18,007 nt of DNA from an uncultured Schaedlerella sp. (GCA_934435195.1 CAKSAJ010000039.1:1-18007); one strand, 5' to 3'; shown: positions 7,574 through 16,353, counted from the first letter of the stretch. Notes: generated from the letters alone by a model not told the origin. Numbers and translations: made by a program.

Positions 7574-9838
7574 TTAAAGCCCCAGTTTTTCTTCCAGTTC
7601 TTTCTTGATGTCATACGCGCTAAACTGCATTGGAATCTCATAATCTTCCTCCGGGCTGTGCTGTGGATTCCATACCTGTGCATAGAATGGATTCTCTTTC
7701 GCCATCTTTGGATATGCCCAGGAATTCTTCATACATTCCGGACACCAGTGACCACCATGAAGAACTGCATTGACTGACATTTTGAATTTATGTCCGGATG
7801 CACACTTCCATTCAACCGGTGTATAAATGTCTCCTGCATGGTCTTCTTCATAAGAACCGCCACGGAACTGCGCTGCCTTCTCAAGATCATTTACATCAAG
7901 ATTCTCAATTCCCTTTTCTTCGTCATAACCATGATCCAATGGTCTTTCCGGTTCTTCTGCCGGGTGATAGAGTTCAAATGGTTTCACATTCTGTTTTTCT
8001 TCCAGAGAACCGAAGAATGCCTTGATCCAATCCATCTCCATGTTCTCTTCCATCCAGACTGTACCTGTCTTCTTCGCTGCGATTTCTTTATTATGTGCAT
8101 GCATTGCTTCAGCTGTCGGCATCATAGCTGCGATCATTGGGTTTGCCATCATTCTTTCCATCTCATTCTTTACAGCGCCCCAGTAAATCTTAGCCGGCAT
8201 CTGACGGAAATGAAGCTGCTCTTCCAGTTTGTCAGCATCCAGGTAATACTGTCCGTGGAAGTTGAATCTTGCCACATCCTGCGGATCATAAACATCTTCA
8301 TATTTGATTCCCATTGGTTCCAGTGAAAGTCCTGCCATCTCCCAGGTTGCCAGACGGTAGTCCTTACCTGAACTTAAATTGTATGCCTTACGCCAGAAGC
8401 TTTCATCAACCCAGTCTTCACAAAGGTTTGCCATACAGATACCAGAATCAAGTGCTGTACTCCACTCCAGTACATTATTTGCAGGCTGATGGAAGACGAT
8501 TGGCTCTTCTCCTGCACCCTCTGCACTTGGATGCTGTCCTGTCTGACGGATGGATACCCAGTATTTCAGTCCGCTTTCAAAGACTGCTGCCTCTGAAAAT
8601 ACTTTTGATACTGCATAGTAATCATGGATAGACGGATTCATTGGGTCTCCGATTCGTCCAAACTGTACCGGATCAAGTCTGCTTCCTGTCATTGCAACTG
8701 TTCCGACATATGCGAAATGTACCTTGTCCGGATCTGGCTGCTCTTTGATTGCCTTGATGATATTTAATGTAGAACCAATGTTTGTATACAATGTCTTCTC
8801 CGGATATTTGTCAGCTGCTGGAGATACCATTGCACCGATATGGAGTACATAATCTGCTCCATCTACACATTTCTTGATCGTATCATAATCTGCCATATCT
8901 CCCCAGACAACTTCAAGTGACGGACACATATATTTCTTCAGAAGCTGACGGTTTTTCTCTGATGGTCTTGCAAGGATTCTTGTCTTGAAACGATTGTTTC
9001 TGGATAAGAGCTGCTTCATTGTCTCTTGTCCCATTGTTCCTGTTGCACCTGTGATAAATACGACCTTTTTCGGCTTGCTCACATATTTATGTTCTTCCTC
9101 TTTATCAAAGTTAAGTGCCGCATCAAAAGCTTCTCTTACCGCGTTAAGTGCACGTCTTGCCATTCCGGCATCACCAATCTCATAATAACCGATCTCAAGA
9201 TCATTACACATCTTTTCCAATGCACTTCCGTCACGTTTTCTTGCTCCGACAGCCATCACTGCGTAATCACATGGGAATTCAACTGTTTCTCCATCTTTTT
9301 CACCAATAACCTTGCCATCCTGGATTTCTGTTACTTTCACTTCTGTTACCGGAGTGATTCCATCCTGATAAATCTGCTCTGTCACACAGATTTTTCTTGT
9401 GCTTCCCATATCTGCACAGAATTCTTTCATCATCTCAAGAACTGTAACTTTAGCACCTTTTTCTGAAAGATACTCTGCAACTTCCATGCCGACCATTCCG
9501 CCACCGATGACTACAACATTTCCTTCTGCCTTTGCTTCGCCGTCAAGAACTGCATGAGAATCTACAACAAACGCTTTATCATTTCCCGGAATCGGAGGTA
9601 CGATCGGTGCTGCACCGATTGCATTGATAAATGTATGTGGTTTGATCTCTGCAATCATTTCAGGAGTTACCTTTGTATTCATGCGGATGTCAACGCCAAG
9701 GCGTTTTGCTTTCTCTGCCATAGACAGAACTGCTGCTTTCATCTCTGCTTTTCTTGGAGCTTCTCCTGCTGTCAGGAACTGGCCGCCAAGTGTATCTGTT
9801 GCCTCACAAAGGATCGGATTATGCCCTCTCTTCTTCAA
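7574..9838 (-). CDS. 5'-truncated flavin enoate reductase / extended SDR / zinc-ribbon fusion
   Basis: Homology begins at the YYLKKRGHNPILCEA segment and gives about 755 residues. Residue numbers here use the open frame from 10027. The part at about 62-315 is the C-terminal FAD/NAD(P)-binding half of an old-yellow-enzyme-type reductase (2-enoate reductase, BaiCD/BaiH-like), with TLGGQF at 79-84 and the NAD(P) motif VVVIGGGMVG at 171-180. An extended SDR domain follows (about 320-620; TGATGTMG 326-333; YxxxK at Y471-K475). Last is a treble-clef-like ribbon (C742, H746, C762, C765). The TIM barrel with the FMN site and the first FAD GxGxxG are absent. No good start or ribosome site exists at the left of the homology: TTG at 9838 lacks one, and the first later ATG is at 9742. 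Probably a deletion derivative, perhaps non-functional as an enoate reductase, though the SDR part is intact. Confidence 0.75.
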   Translation of the reverse strand: MKKRGHNPILCEATDTLGGQFLTAGEAPRKAEMKAAVLSMAEKAKRLGVDIRMNTKVTPEMIAEIKPHTFINAIGAAPIVPPIPGNDKAFVVDSHAVLDGEAKAEGNVVVIGGGMVGMEVAEYLSEKGAKVTVLEMMKEFCADMGSTRKICVTEQIYQDGITPVTEVKVTEIQDGKVIGEKDGETVEFPCDYAVMAVGARKRDGSALEKMCNDLEIGYYEIGDAGMARRALNAVREAFDAALNFDKEEEHKYVSKPKKVVFITGATGTMGQETMKQLLSRNNRFKTRILARPSEKNRQLLKKYMCPSLEVVWGDMADYDTIKKCVDGADYVLHIGAMVSPAADKYPEKTLYTNIGSTLNIIKAIKEQPDPDKVHFAYVGTVAMTGSRLDPVQFGRIGDPMNPSIHDYYAVSKVFSEAAVFESGLKYWVSIRQTGQHPSAEGAGEEPIVFHQPANNVLEWSTALDSGICMANLCEDWVDESFWRKAYNLSSGKDYRLATWEMAGLSLEPMGIKYEDVYDPQDVARFNFHGQYYLDADKLEEQLHFRQMPAKIYWGAVKNEMERMMANPMIAAMMPTAEAMHAHNKEIAAKKTGTVWMEENMEMDWIKAFFGSLEEKQNVKPFELYHPAEEPERPLDHGYDEEKGIENLDVNDLEKAAQFRGGSYEEDHAGDIYTPVEWKCASGHKFKMSVNAVLHGGHWCPECMKNSWAYPKMAKENPFYAQVWNPQHSPEEDYEIPMQFSAYDIKKELEEKLGL

Positions 9839-9850
9839 ATAATAAGAAGA

Positions 9851-9875
9851 AAAGTGTACACCTAGTGTACGCTTT
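9851..9875. promoter_or_regulatory. MerR-type operator dyad
   Basis: AAAGTGTACAC at 9851-9861 mirrors GTGTACGCTTT at 9865-9875, with 10 of 12 base pairs matching about a central T. It lies 42 bases before the merR-type ATG. On the other strand it ends about a dozen bases before the truncated fusion gene begins. Dyads of this size are the usual sites of MerR-family dimers between divergent genes, so it is probably the binding site of the regulator at 9917. No well-placed -10 follows it on the minus strand, consistent with loss of the original promoter end. Confidence 0.6.
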
Positions 9876-9916
9876 AAATTAACGATTATAAAACATTCAT
9901 ATTTTAGGAGAAGCAT

Positions 9917-10795
9917 ATGAGAATCCAGGAAGTTGTCAAAAGAACAAATCTTCAGAAAAGAACAATCTACTTTTATATAAAAGAACAGCTGATTACACCA
10001 GCCTCCAATCAGGAAAATGGTTATCACGATTTTTCAGAAGAGGATGTCTCCCGCCTTATCTTGATTCGGAAACTAAGAGATGCCGGGCTTCCGCTTGCCG
10101 ATATTCGTTCGATCTTATCGAATCTGAGAACAGCTCCTTACTATCTCCATAAGCAGCTTCATCAGCTTCAGACACAGCTGCTTACTACCGAAGAGACAAT
10201 CAAAAGTCTGGATGAATTTTCAACCTCACTTCCGGTCTGTCATTCCTTTGAGCAGCTTTTCGATCATCTGGAAGGAATTGAATTCAAGCCGGACTTCAGC
10301 AAATATCATGCACAATATACTTCACGTGATGCAAGATTGATTGCCCGTTATCTCTGGCAGTCTTTTATTGATGCACCAATGACAGAATATCGTCAGTTTC
10401 TCTGGCAGAAGATCATGCAGACTACATTGGAACATATCGATTCCGACTTAAAAGTTATGGCACAATATCTACAGGCTCTTTCCCCTGAACAATTGGATGC
10501 TGCCAATGTAAATCAATACCTGCGCAACCAGAAGATTATTGCACTCACACCGGAAGACTATCCTGATTTTGTGGAAGAATTGAAGAATTCTCTCACACTC
10601 TTTGCAACTGATGAAATGCAAATAAAAAAATGGCGATTACTATATCGTCCGCTGATTCGCCCTACCACTTTGTTTGCATTCTCGACCAGCCATTTGCTGC
10701 TTGAGTTTCATCCAGATTACCAGAAATATTACAATAATATTCATGCGTGCTGCATGATGCTTAAAGATTATCTGGACAGCAAAGAAGGCGAGTAA
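9917..10795 (+). CDS. MerR-family transcriptional regulator
   Basis: A 292-residue regulator. Residues 1-70 are a MerR winged helix-turn-helix (MRIQEVVKRTNLQKRTIYFYI, then NGYHDFSEEDVSRLILIRKLRDAGLPLADI), followed by a coiled-coil dimerisation helix at about 75-100 and a 190-residue helical effector domain with no motif I recognise. It lacks the metal-binding cysteines of CueR/MerR-type sensors, so an organic ligand is likely. AGGAG lies six bases before the ATG. It is the only plus-strand gene and diverges from the flavin-reductase fusion, sharing the dyad at 9851-9875; MerR proteins commonly control such a divergent neighbour and themselves. The frame stays open for 41 codons after its TAA. 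Confidence 0.9.
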   Translation: MRIQEVVKRTNLQKRTIYFYIKEQLITPASNQENGYHDFSEEDVSRLILIRKLRDAGLPLADIRSILSNLRTAPYYLHKQLHQLQTQLLTTEETIKSLDEFSTSLPVCHSFEQLFDHLEGIEFKPDFSKYHAQYTSRDARLIARYLWQSFIDAPMTEYRQFLWQKIMQTTLEHIDSDLKVMAQYLQALSPEQLDAANVNQYLRNQKIIALTPEDYPDFVEELKNSLTLFATDEMQIKKWRLLYRPLIRPTTLFAFSTSHLLLEFHPDYQKYYNNIHACCMMLKDYLDSKEGE

Positions 10796-10920
10796 TTCAG
10801 AGCCCTTCTCACCACTGCTTTTCAAGATAGTTATGATTTTGAAGGAAGCAGTTATGGGGAACTCGAAGTTGCTGCCGCTTTTCATAAGAGTGTGTATAAC
10901 ATGATATCTTTGGAAGACCT

Positions 10921-11022
10921 TTAGGGACGGGGAGGCCGGTTGGGGACGGGGTTTAATGGCTTTTTTTTGCAAGCAAAAAAAAGCCATTAAACCCCGTCCC
11001 CAACCGGCCTCCCCGTCCCTAA
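10921..11022. repeat. REP-like palindromic element C (perfect long hairpin)
   Basis: The largest and cleanest hairpin: 10921-10970 is exactly complementary to the bulk of 10971-11022, giving a stem of about 48-50 bp with a tiny GC-AA-GC tip. It contains two GGGACGGGG units per arm. It starts with TTAGGGACGG and ends at the mirror CCGTCCCTAA, with a degenerate extra unit (AGGGACCGATT, minus strand) up to the jetD stop codon at 11030. Bases 10796-10920 hold no recognisable gene. The element separates merR (plus) from jetD (minus), two convergent genes, and may act on both 3' ends. Confidence 0.9.
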
Positions 11023-11029
11023 TCGGTCC

Positions 11030-12265
11030 CTATATCAACATTTCCTGTTCAATTTCCATATTATTTTCTAAAATGCATTGCTTCAAAACTTCTAATTTTC
11101 CAGCATTCAACATTTCTAGCTTTTCCCGTTTCTTACTGTTTAGCTTAATACCTTTTCCGTTTTTCAATGCTTCTTCATAAGATGCGACATCCATTTTCCA
11201 TGGAATCAGCTCTGGAAAAATATTTTTCTCGTTATATATATAAATCTGTATTCCACCATAATCCATATCTCCCCAATGATAACATTGAATCTCTTTCGGC
11301 GCTGTCTCCATCAACATTTGCAAAAAACGAACTTCTTTTGGTGAGAAATAACCATGACAAAAGATATACAAAATCTTGGGATTATATTCCATACTCTCAT
11401 AATTTGCTTTATTCTCAATTACAATGATTTTTTCAACACTATTTTTCAAAATTGGTCTTGCATGCTCTAATGTCTGTGCATTGAGCACAGTTCCATAGTA
11501 GTTTGCAGAAGTATCTATTTTTTCTTCGCTCACTATACCATTTTGATTTATCAGACAATACTCTACGGCACCTTTCCATTCTAATGTCTGGGAGTAACTT
11601 AATATTCCATGTGCCGCCAGTATCTCATCATCTGACATGCCATCTTCGTACAGAGGAGAGTATTTCAAAGCTTCGATAACTGCACCTTGATAAATACGTT
11701 CGAACACTTTAGATGGCGTAATATCCTTTTGCTTTTTAAATACTTTGGAACTGAACACTCGTTTCCACTCCGGTTCTTTCAAATCTGCTAATGCTTTCAA
11801 ACACTTTAGGAATTCTTCATCCTCGGCTTTAGCTAATTCTTTCGTATTTCCTTTATTCAACTGTTCCAAAACATAGTTACAATAGGTGGACAGACAGCTT
11901 TCAGATACATCCTCCTGCAGTTTGCCTATTCTTGAAATTGCCCGCAACTGGCGTTCTCTAGGATCAATGATCCCGATCAGTTCGCATAATCTTGGAATTA
12001 CTTCTACCCGATAATCAATCTTCGTGATATCTGTATTCATTTCTCTCCAGTCAAAATGCAGATATTCATCTCCACCCAACATAGGAATTCGTTCCAAAAT
12101 TTTCGCCTGTCTTACTAATTCATCTCTGCCACCTACTTCTTTCAAAACATTCCCATCTACCCTTGGATGCTTCTTTCCAAAAAGCTTTCCTGTGCGATAG
12201 TTCTGTCCATCTGTCTTATCAATCAACCATTTTGCTAATAGCAAATTTTCTTCGTTCCATTCCAT
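11030..12265 (-). CDS. jetD: Wadjet protein JetD (TOPRIM-type nuclease subunit)
   Basis: A 411-residue protein matching JetD architecture: an N-terminal DUF3322-like region (about 1-185) and a C-terminal DUF2220/TOPRIM domain (about 215-400) akin to topoisomerase VI A subunits. The TOPRIM acidic residues are visible: E284 in IVIENK and D333/D335 in WGDMDYGG. In characterised Wadjet systems JetD is the nuclease that cuts plasmid DNA after the JetABC motor has extruded it. It is the last gene of jetABCD, 49 bases after jetC, with GAGGG six bases before the ATG. The TAG stop falls in a degenerate AGGGAC unit beside element C. Length and catalytic residues look intact. Confidence 0.93.
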   Translation of the reverse strand: MEWNEENLLLAKWLIDKTDGQNYRTGKLFGKKHPRVDGNVLKEVGGRDELVRQAKILERIPMLGGDEYLHFDWREMNTDITKIDYRVEVIPRLCELIGIIDPRERQLRAISRIGKLQEDVSESCLSTYCNYVLEQLNKGNTKELAKAEDEEFLKCLKALADLKEPEWKRVFSSKVFKKQKDITPSKVFERIYQGAVIEALKYSPLYEDGMSDDEILAAHGILSYSQTLEWKGAVEYCLINQNGIVSEEKIDTSANYYGTVLNAQTLEHARPILKNSVEKIIVIENKANYESMEYNPKILYIFCHGYFSPKEVRFLQMLMETAPKEIQCYHWGDMDYGGIQIYIYNEKNIFPELIPWKMDVASYEEALKNGKGIKLNSKKREKLEMLNAGKLEVLKQCILENNMEIEQEMLI

Positions 12266-12285
12266 ATCCTACCCTCTGATTACAT

Positions 12286-12321
12286 TGCAAGCAAAAAAGC
12301 CACAAACCCCGTCCCTATTGG
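12286..12321. repeat. Half copy of the REP-like element (D)
   Basis: Minus strand reads CCAATAGGGACGGGGTTTG, then TGGCTTTTTTGCTTGCA: exactly one arm of the family, closest to element A including the CCAAT flank, with no mirror arm beside it. It lies in the jetC-jetD gap and overlaps the jetC stop codon (TAG at 12315-12317). Confidence 0.8.
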
Positions 12322-15300
12322 TCTACTCCCTCAACCATATTGAGGTAATCACCTTTGTCTATATGCATCATAGATACTTGATTCTGGTGCCTTCTAAATC
12401 CATATACGCAATCAACGTTCCGAATCAGTGATTGTAAACGTTCATCCGGCACACATACAATTAACTGAAGTTCCAGTTCTCGTGCATAATGCAGGCACAC
12501 TTCACTTCGCTCTTTATCCATCTTTGAAAATGCTTCATCAAGAAGTACCAGCCGGATTTTAGAATCACGATTCGTCTGTTGCATATAGAGCATTGCGAAA
12601 CCTGCAAGTAATGCTACATATTTTGGGTTCTGTCCCTCTCCTCCCGAATCACGACCTGCCATATCGTCAACTGCATTTTTTCGAATAAGACCATTTTCGT
12701 CTTCAACCTTTTCATACATGCTGAAAGTAAGATAATTACGATAATCCACATACTGTTCCATTTGCTGGCGATACTGGCTTAATAACCTTGCATCTTCCTC
12801 TTTTGGAGGCATGAATTTCTCTGTCAGCCGTTTGATATCTTCTTCATATTTCTGATAAAATTCGTCCTCTCCAAGACTTAACTGTCCTTCAAAACCATAA
12901 TCATCAAATACTTTACTGTCCAGTTCCGGTGCCATAAGCATCTCATAGAATTGTCCGTTCTCGTTCTGCGCTGGTATGATATCAATCTGATAAATGCTGT
13001 CCGAGAACTTAATCTTTGCAAGCAAACGGTTAATTTCTTTTCTGTGTCGGTAAGCTGCCTTGATTTCTCCATGAATGGATGCGATCACATTTTCACGCAA
13101 TGTATGGTAAACCAGATCATATTGCTTTTGGAATTCATCCTTATATTTCGGTTCAAAATCCTTTCGACACTGATTCAGCACTCTGTCATACACATCATTT
13201 TCATGTTCTATTCCAGTAAAACCATAGGCCGGATAACAATTATTGAACTTATTTCTGCTTCTTTGCAGTTCTTCTTTCTCCGTCTTCTCTAACGTTTCCA
13301 GATTATTTTTTTCATCTATCTTTTTCTTCTTATATGAAACTCCACTCTGTACCTTTAATGCTTCTGTGACTTCCGTCTGCAGCTGCTCACTTACAATAAA
13401 TCCTTCTGTCAAGAAATTTATCTTTTCAGAAAACGTCCTAATATTACTTTCGATTTGCCCCTGCGTCTTTGTATACTGCAGTACTTCACTTTGAATTCCT
13501 TCCAGAATCTCTGCATTTTTCTCAAGCTGTTCCTGTAACTCCTGCTTTTTCTTCTTCAGTTCAACAGTCCGGTCACCTCTTTTCAGTTCTTCCACTTCCA
13601 GACGTAATCTTTCCTGTTTATCATAATAATCCTGAAGCTGTTCTGCTGCTTTTGAAAGATGTATGATCTGCTCTGTGCTCTGATTCAAACACTCAAATTT
13701 CTGTGCAGCACGCAATGCTGTCTCGACACGTCCGTCTTCTTCGACTTCTCGTTTCAATTTCACTGCCTCTTCTTCCAGTTCAAGCAGTTTCTCCTTTGAA
13801 ACCTTTGTTCCGATGCAGGCATATTTTTCATAATCGTTCTTTCTTAAATGTCTGAAAATATAATTGCTGTAAGAATAACAGTCCTTTGTGACACCATCTC
13901 TTGTTTCATGAAGTTCTTCTACTGTCTCACATTTCTTAATCCGTCCCAAGTATCGCTTTAGACAGGTATCCACATAAGCTTCTTTTGTGTGCACACATTC
14001 ATACAGCGTATTCCCGCCTGCATTCGGATTGTCTCTTACGATTGCCGCAGTGTCCATGAGATCAATATCCTCGATTCCCTTTATCTGCTTCATCCGTCGA
14101 AATGCTTTTGCTGCATCCAATGTATACGCAGGTGCTGTCACAAGACTATATTTCACACGTCCCAAACGTCCTTCGATTGCATTCTTCCACTCTTCATCTA
14201 TGATATCAAACAAATCTGCAAAAATATTTACATGGATTGTTCTTCCATACTGCGTGCTGAGCATTGTCTGCAGCTCCTGTCTTGCACGCTTCAATTCCGG
14301 ACGATAAGGTTTTCTGTCATTTTTAAGATCTTCCACCATCTCCTTCTTCTCTTGCAGTTCTTTTTGATTCTCACGGATTCTTTCGCGGACTTCACTTAAT
14401 TCTATATTGATATTGTCGAGTGCGTCATTCAAATATTGTTTTAATTTTTCTATCGATGTTTCCGTAACTACACCTTGTCTGATATCGTCAATCTGATGCA
14501 AAGCCTGATTACTTACGTAAGCACTCACTTCTTCATCTTCTTCCCATGCTGAAAGTCCTTTTACGATATCCCGCCATTGTTCTGAATTCGTCGCCAGAAG
14601 CATGATTGTATTCTCAATCTCACCTAGTTCTTTCTCTTTCTGACCATAATCGCTTGCTTTCAGTTCTGCCTCTACTTCTACCTGCTCTTTTGTATAAGCA
14701 TCTTTCTCTGCTAAATATATTTTTCTCGTTTCTTCTTTTTCCTGAATTTTACTGAGAATACTCTGCAGATCATCTTCTTTCGATTGCAAATGAGCCTTAC
14801 AATCTTCAATTTCAATATATTTTAAAATCTGTTCCACACGAATCTTATCCGCTCTCGCATTCTGCAATGCTAAGTTATGCTGACTAATCTCGTCAAGCAT
14901 TTTAATCCTCTGCTCCAGATCTTCCACACGTTCCTTAATCTCACGATAAGCACCTAGCTGATCACTGATTGTTGAAACAGTATCTTCTTTACTTTTTGGA
15001 AACATATAGTCCTTGATAAACTGTCCGGTTCCGTTTGTCATTCGAAGTGCGATTGCACTTTTCTCCATCGTCATCATACGGCTCGGCTCTACATAGCCAA
15101 AGATCACATCATAAACTGTTTTCAAATAGGCTTCTTTAGACGGATACATGCGATTCACATCCCCGCGGCCTCTGTTGTCAGCTGACTCTACTCTTGCCGC
15201 CACCAGCTTTTTAATCTTTGCAATCGTATATGGCACACCTTCTTCAGTCAAATATTCATCATCCGGTATCTTTCCCGAATGACTGAAGAAACAATATTTT

Positions 15301-15686
15301 CTGATATCCATATCTGATTTTCCGACCTCAAATGCCACACCGATACAAATATACGTATTTTTCCCTGTGTCCTTAATTTCCAGCACAAGCTGTGAGCAGA
15401 AATCCTGATCTGCTCTATTGAAAGAGCCATCCTTCTGCGCTCCTCTAAGATAGCTTAGGACACTACGTCTGTTTTTCGCATCATCTGCTGCTTTATTTAA
15501 AAATGTGGAAGATATGCTTCCATATAAAATAACCTGGATTGCATCCATAACAGTAGACTTACCTGATCCGCTTTTTCCACTGAATAAATTCACATACTCG
15601 TGAAACTCCATCACCTTGTGACTAATACCACCCCAGTTATTCATTAACATTCTGGTAAATATTTTCTTCGACTGCTTCTCCTTCAT
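12315..15686 (-). CDS. jetC: Wadjet protein JetC (SMC/MukB-like ATPase)
   Basis: A 1123-residue SMC-like motor ATPase. Counting from the ATG at 15686: Walker A GKSGSGKST at 37-45, long coiled coils about 245-480 and 630-870, a hinge-like globular segment about 480-620, ABC signature SGGEGQ at 1014-1019 and Walker B LVLLDE ending at E1051. JetC dimers with JetA and JetB form a MukBEF-like loop extruder that senses small circular DNA. An in-frame GTG at 15695 overlaps the ribosome site, so the ATG seven bases after GGAGGT is preferred. The first 50 bases overlap jetB. The last two codons and stop (GAC-CAA-TAG) come from a half repeat, so the final residues may differ from relatives. All ATPase motifs are intact. 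Confidence 0.95.
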   Translation of the reverse strand: MKEKQSKKIFTRMLMNNWGGISHKVMEFHEYVNLFSGKSGSGKSTVMDAIQVILYGSISSTFLNKAADDAKNRRSVLSYLRGAQKDGSFNRADQDFCSQLVLEIKDTGKNTYICIGVAFEVGKSDMDIRKYCFFSHSGKIPDDEYLTEEGVPYTIAKIKKLVAARVESADNRGRGDVNRMYPSKEAYLKTVYDVIFGYVEPSRMMTMEKSAIALRMTNGTGQFIKDYMFPKSKEDTVSTISDQLGAYREIKERVEDLEQRIKMLDEISQHNLALQNARADKIRVEQILKYIEIEDCKAHLQSKEDDLQSILSKIQEKEETRKIYLAEKDAYTKEQVEVEAELKASDYGQKEKELGEIENTIMLLATNSEQWRDIVKGLSAWEEDEEVSAYVSNQALHQIDDIRQGVVTETSIEKLKQYLNDALDNINIELSEVRERIRENQKELQEKKEMVEDLKNDRKPYRPELKRARQELQTMLSTQYGRTIHVNIFADLFDIIDEEWKNAIEGRLGRVKYSLVTAPAYTLDAAKAFRRMKQIKGIEDIDLMDTAAIVRDNPNAGGNTLYECVHTKEAYVDTCLKRYLGRIKKCETVEELHETRDGVTKDCYSYSNYIFRHLRKNDYEKYACIGTKVSKEKLLELEEEAVKLKREVEEDGRVETALRAAQKFECLNQSTEQIIHLSKAAEQLQDYYDKQERLRLEVEELKRGDRTVELKKKKQELQEQLEKNAEILEGIQSEVLQYTKTQGQIESNIRTFSEKINFLTEGFIVSEQLQTEVTEALKVQSGVSYKKKKIDEKNNLETLEKTEKEELQRSRNKFNNCYPAYGFTGIEHENDVYDRVLNQCRKDFEPKYKDEFQKQYDLVYHTLRENVIASIHGEIKAAYRHRKEINRLLAKIKFSDSIYQIDIIPAQNENGQFYEMLMAPELDSKVFDDYGFEGQLSLGEDEFYQKYEEDIKRLTEKFMPPKEEDARLLSQYRQQMEQYVDYRNYLTFSMYEKVEDENGLIRKNAVDDMAGRDSGGEGQNPKYVALLAGFAMLYMQQTNRDSKIRLVLLDEAFSKMDKERSEVCLHYARELELQLIVCVPDERLQSLIRNVDCVYGFRRHQNQVSMMHIDKGDYLNMVEGVDQ

Positions 15687-16353
15687 CTTCCACACCTCCT
15701 TCTTCTATCTCTTCCTTAGGTTCTTGCTCTATGATTTCTCCCTCTGTAATATCTTCCTCTGCATACTGTTCTTCCTGATATTCTTTGATCAGCGCAGTAA
15801 TATCCATGCTTCCGCAGTACAGATTGATTGTGCTGTAAATATAGATTGGAGTCTCATCCTCTACATTCTGGATAGCACCAGGCACCTCAATGATCTGATG
15901 TTTACTCATCACATATAAGGCTTCTTTCCACTCACTCATTGTAAGCTTATAATTGATCAGATTCGTATTCTTGCCATATTCACGAATCTCCGCAAGATTT
16001 GTCACAGTAGCTTTCAGCCCTTCTCCTAAAATCTTGTCTCTGTAAATCAATTTGATCAGTAAAATTACTTTTGTCACTGTAATATTTACTTTTTCTACTA
16101 CAATCCCCTCTCCCTGCAGACGAAAAATATGTTCCTGCGGATCGTGCACTAATTCACAGTTTGAAATAGACAGATAATCTTCAATAAACTTTCGGTGTCT
16201 CATGCATATCTCATAATGCAGATTGTCTCTTGGAATCAATGTCACCGGGTCATATTTCATCTGTAAAATACATGTCTGTCTGAATAACGCAGCAATTGTT
16301 TTCTTTAAATTCTCAGCTTCTGTCACTGACAATTCTTCTATATAATTAACCAT
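15637..16353 (-). CDS. jetB: Wadjet protein JetB (MukE/kleisin-associated-like subunit)
   Basis: A 238-residue protein in the JetB position. Residues about 1-190 are a mixed alpha/beta, winged-helix-rich region in the style of MukE-like DUF4194/DUF6063 proteins. Residues about 193-238 form a strongly acidic tail (runs of Glu/Asp), probably disordered. JetB binds JetA and the JetC heads in the Wadjet motor. Assignment is mainly from context and size, because I see no single diagnostic motif. Its ATG overlaps the jetA stop (ATGGTTAA, 8 bases). Its last 16 codons overlap the start of jetC in another frame and contain the jetC ribosome site. Confidence 0.85.
   Translation of the reverse strand: MVNYIEELSVTEAENLKKTIAALFRQTCILQMKYDPVTLIPRDNLHYEICMRHRKFIEDYLSISNCELVHDPQEHIFRLQGEGIVVEKVNITVTKVILLIKLIYRDKILGEGLKATVTNLAEIREYGKNTNLINYKLTMSEWKEALYVMSKHQIIEVPGAIQNVEDETPIYIYSTINLYCGSMDITALIKEYQEEQYAEEDITEGEIIEQEPKEEIEEGGVEDEGEAVEENIYQNVNE
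15694..15699 (-). promoter_or_regulatory. jetC ribosome binding site
   Basis: A perfect GGAGGT within the jetB coding tail, seven bases before the ATG at 15686. It covers part of the upstream in-frame GTG (15695), which decides the start of jetC in favour of the ATG. Confidence 0.8.

Noticed and set aside
9839..10027. Coding sequence upstream of 9838 in the flavin reductase frame
   Set aside because: It covers the MerR operator and the start of merR, has low-complexity hydrophobic content without homology, and no ribosome site.
10640..11180. Opposite open frames beginning MAFFC...KKAIKPRPQPASPSL on both strands
   Set aside because: The shared sequence on both strands is simply the palindrome of element C read in either direction; the rest is antisense to merR or jetD.
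12315..15686. The SMC-like protein as a lone SbcC/RecN repair ATPase or chromosomal MukB
   Set aside because: The order jetA-jetB-jetC-jetD with a TOPRIM DUF2220 protein is specific to Wadjet. SbcC would be next to SbcD, and MukB is not expected in Clostridia.
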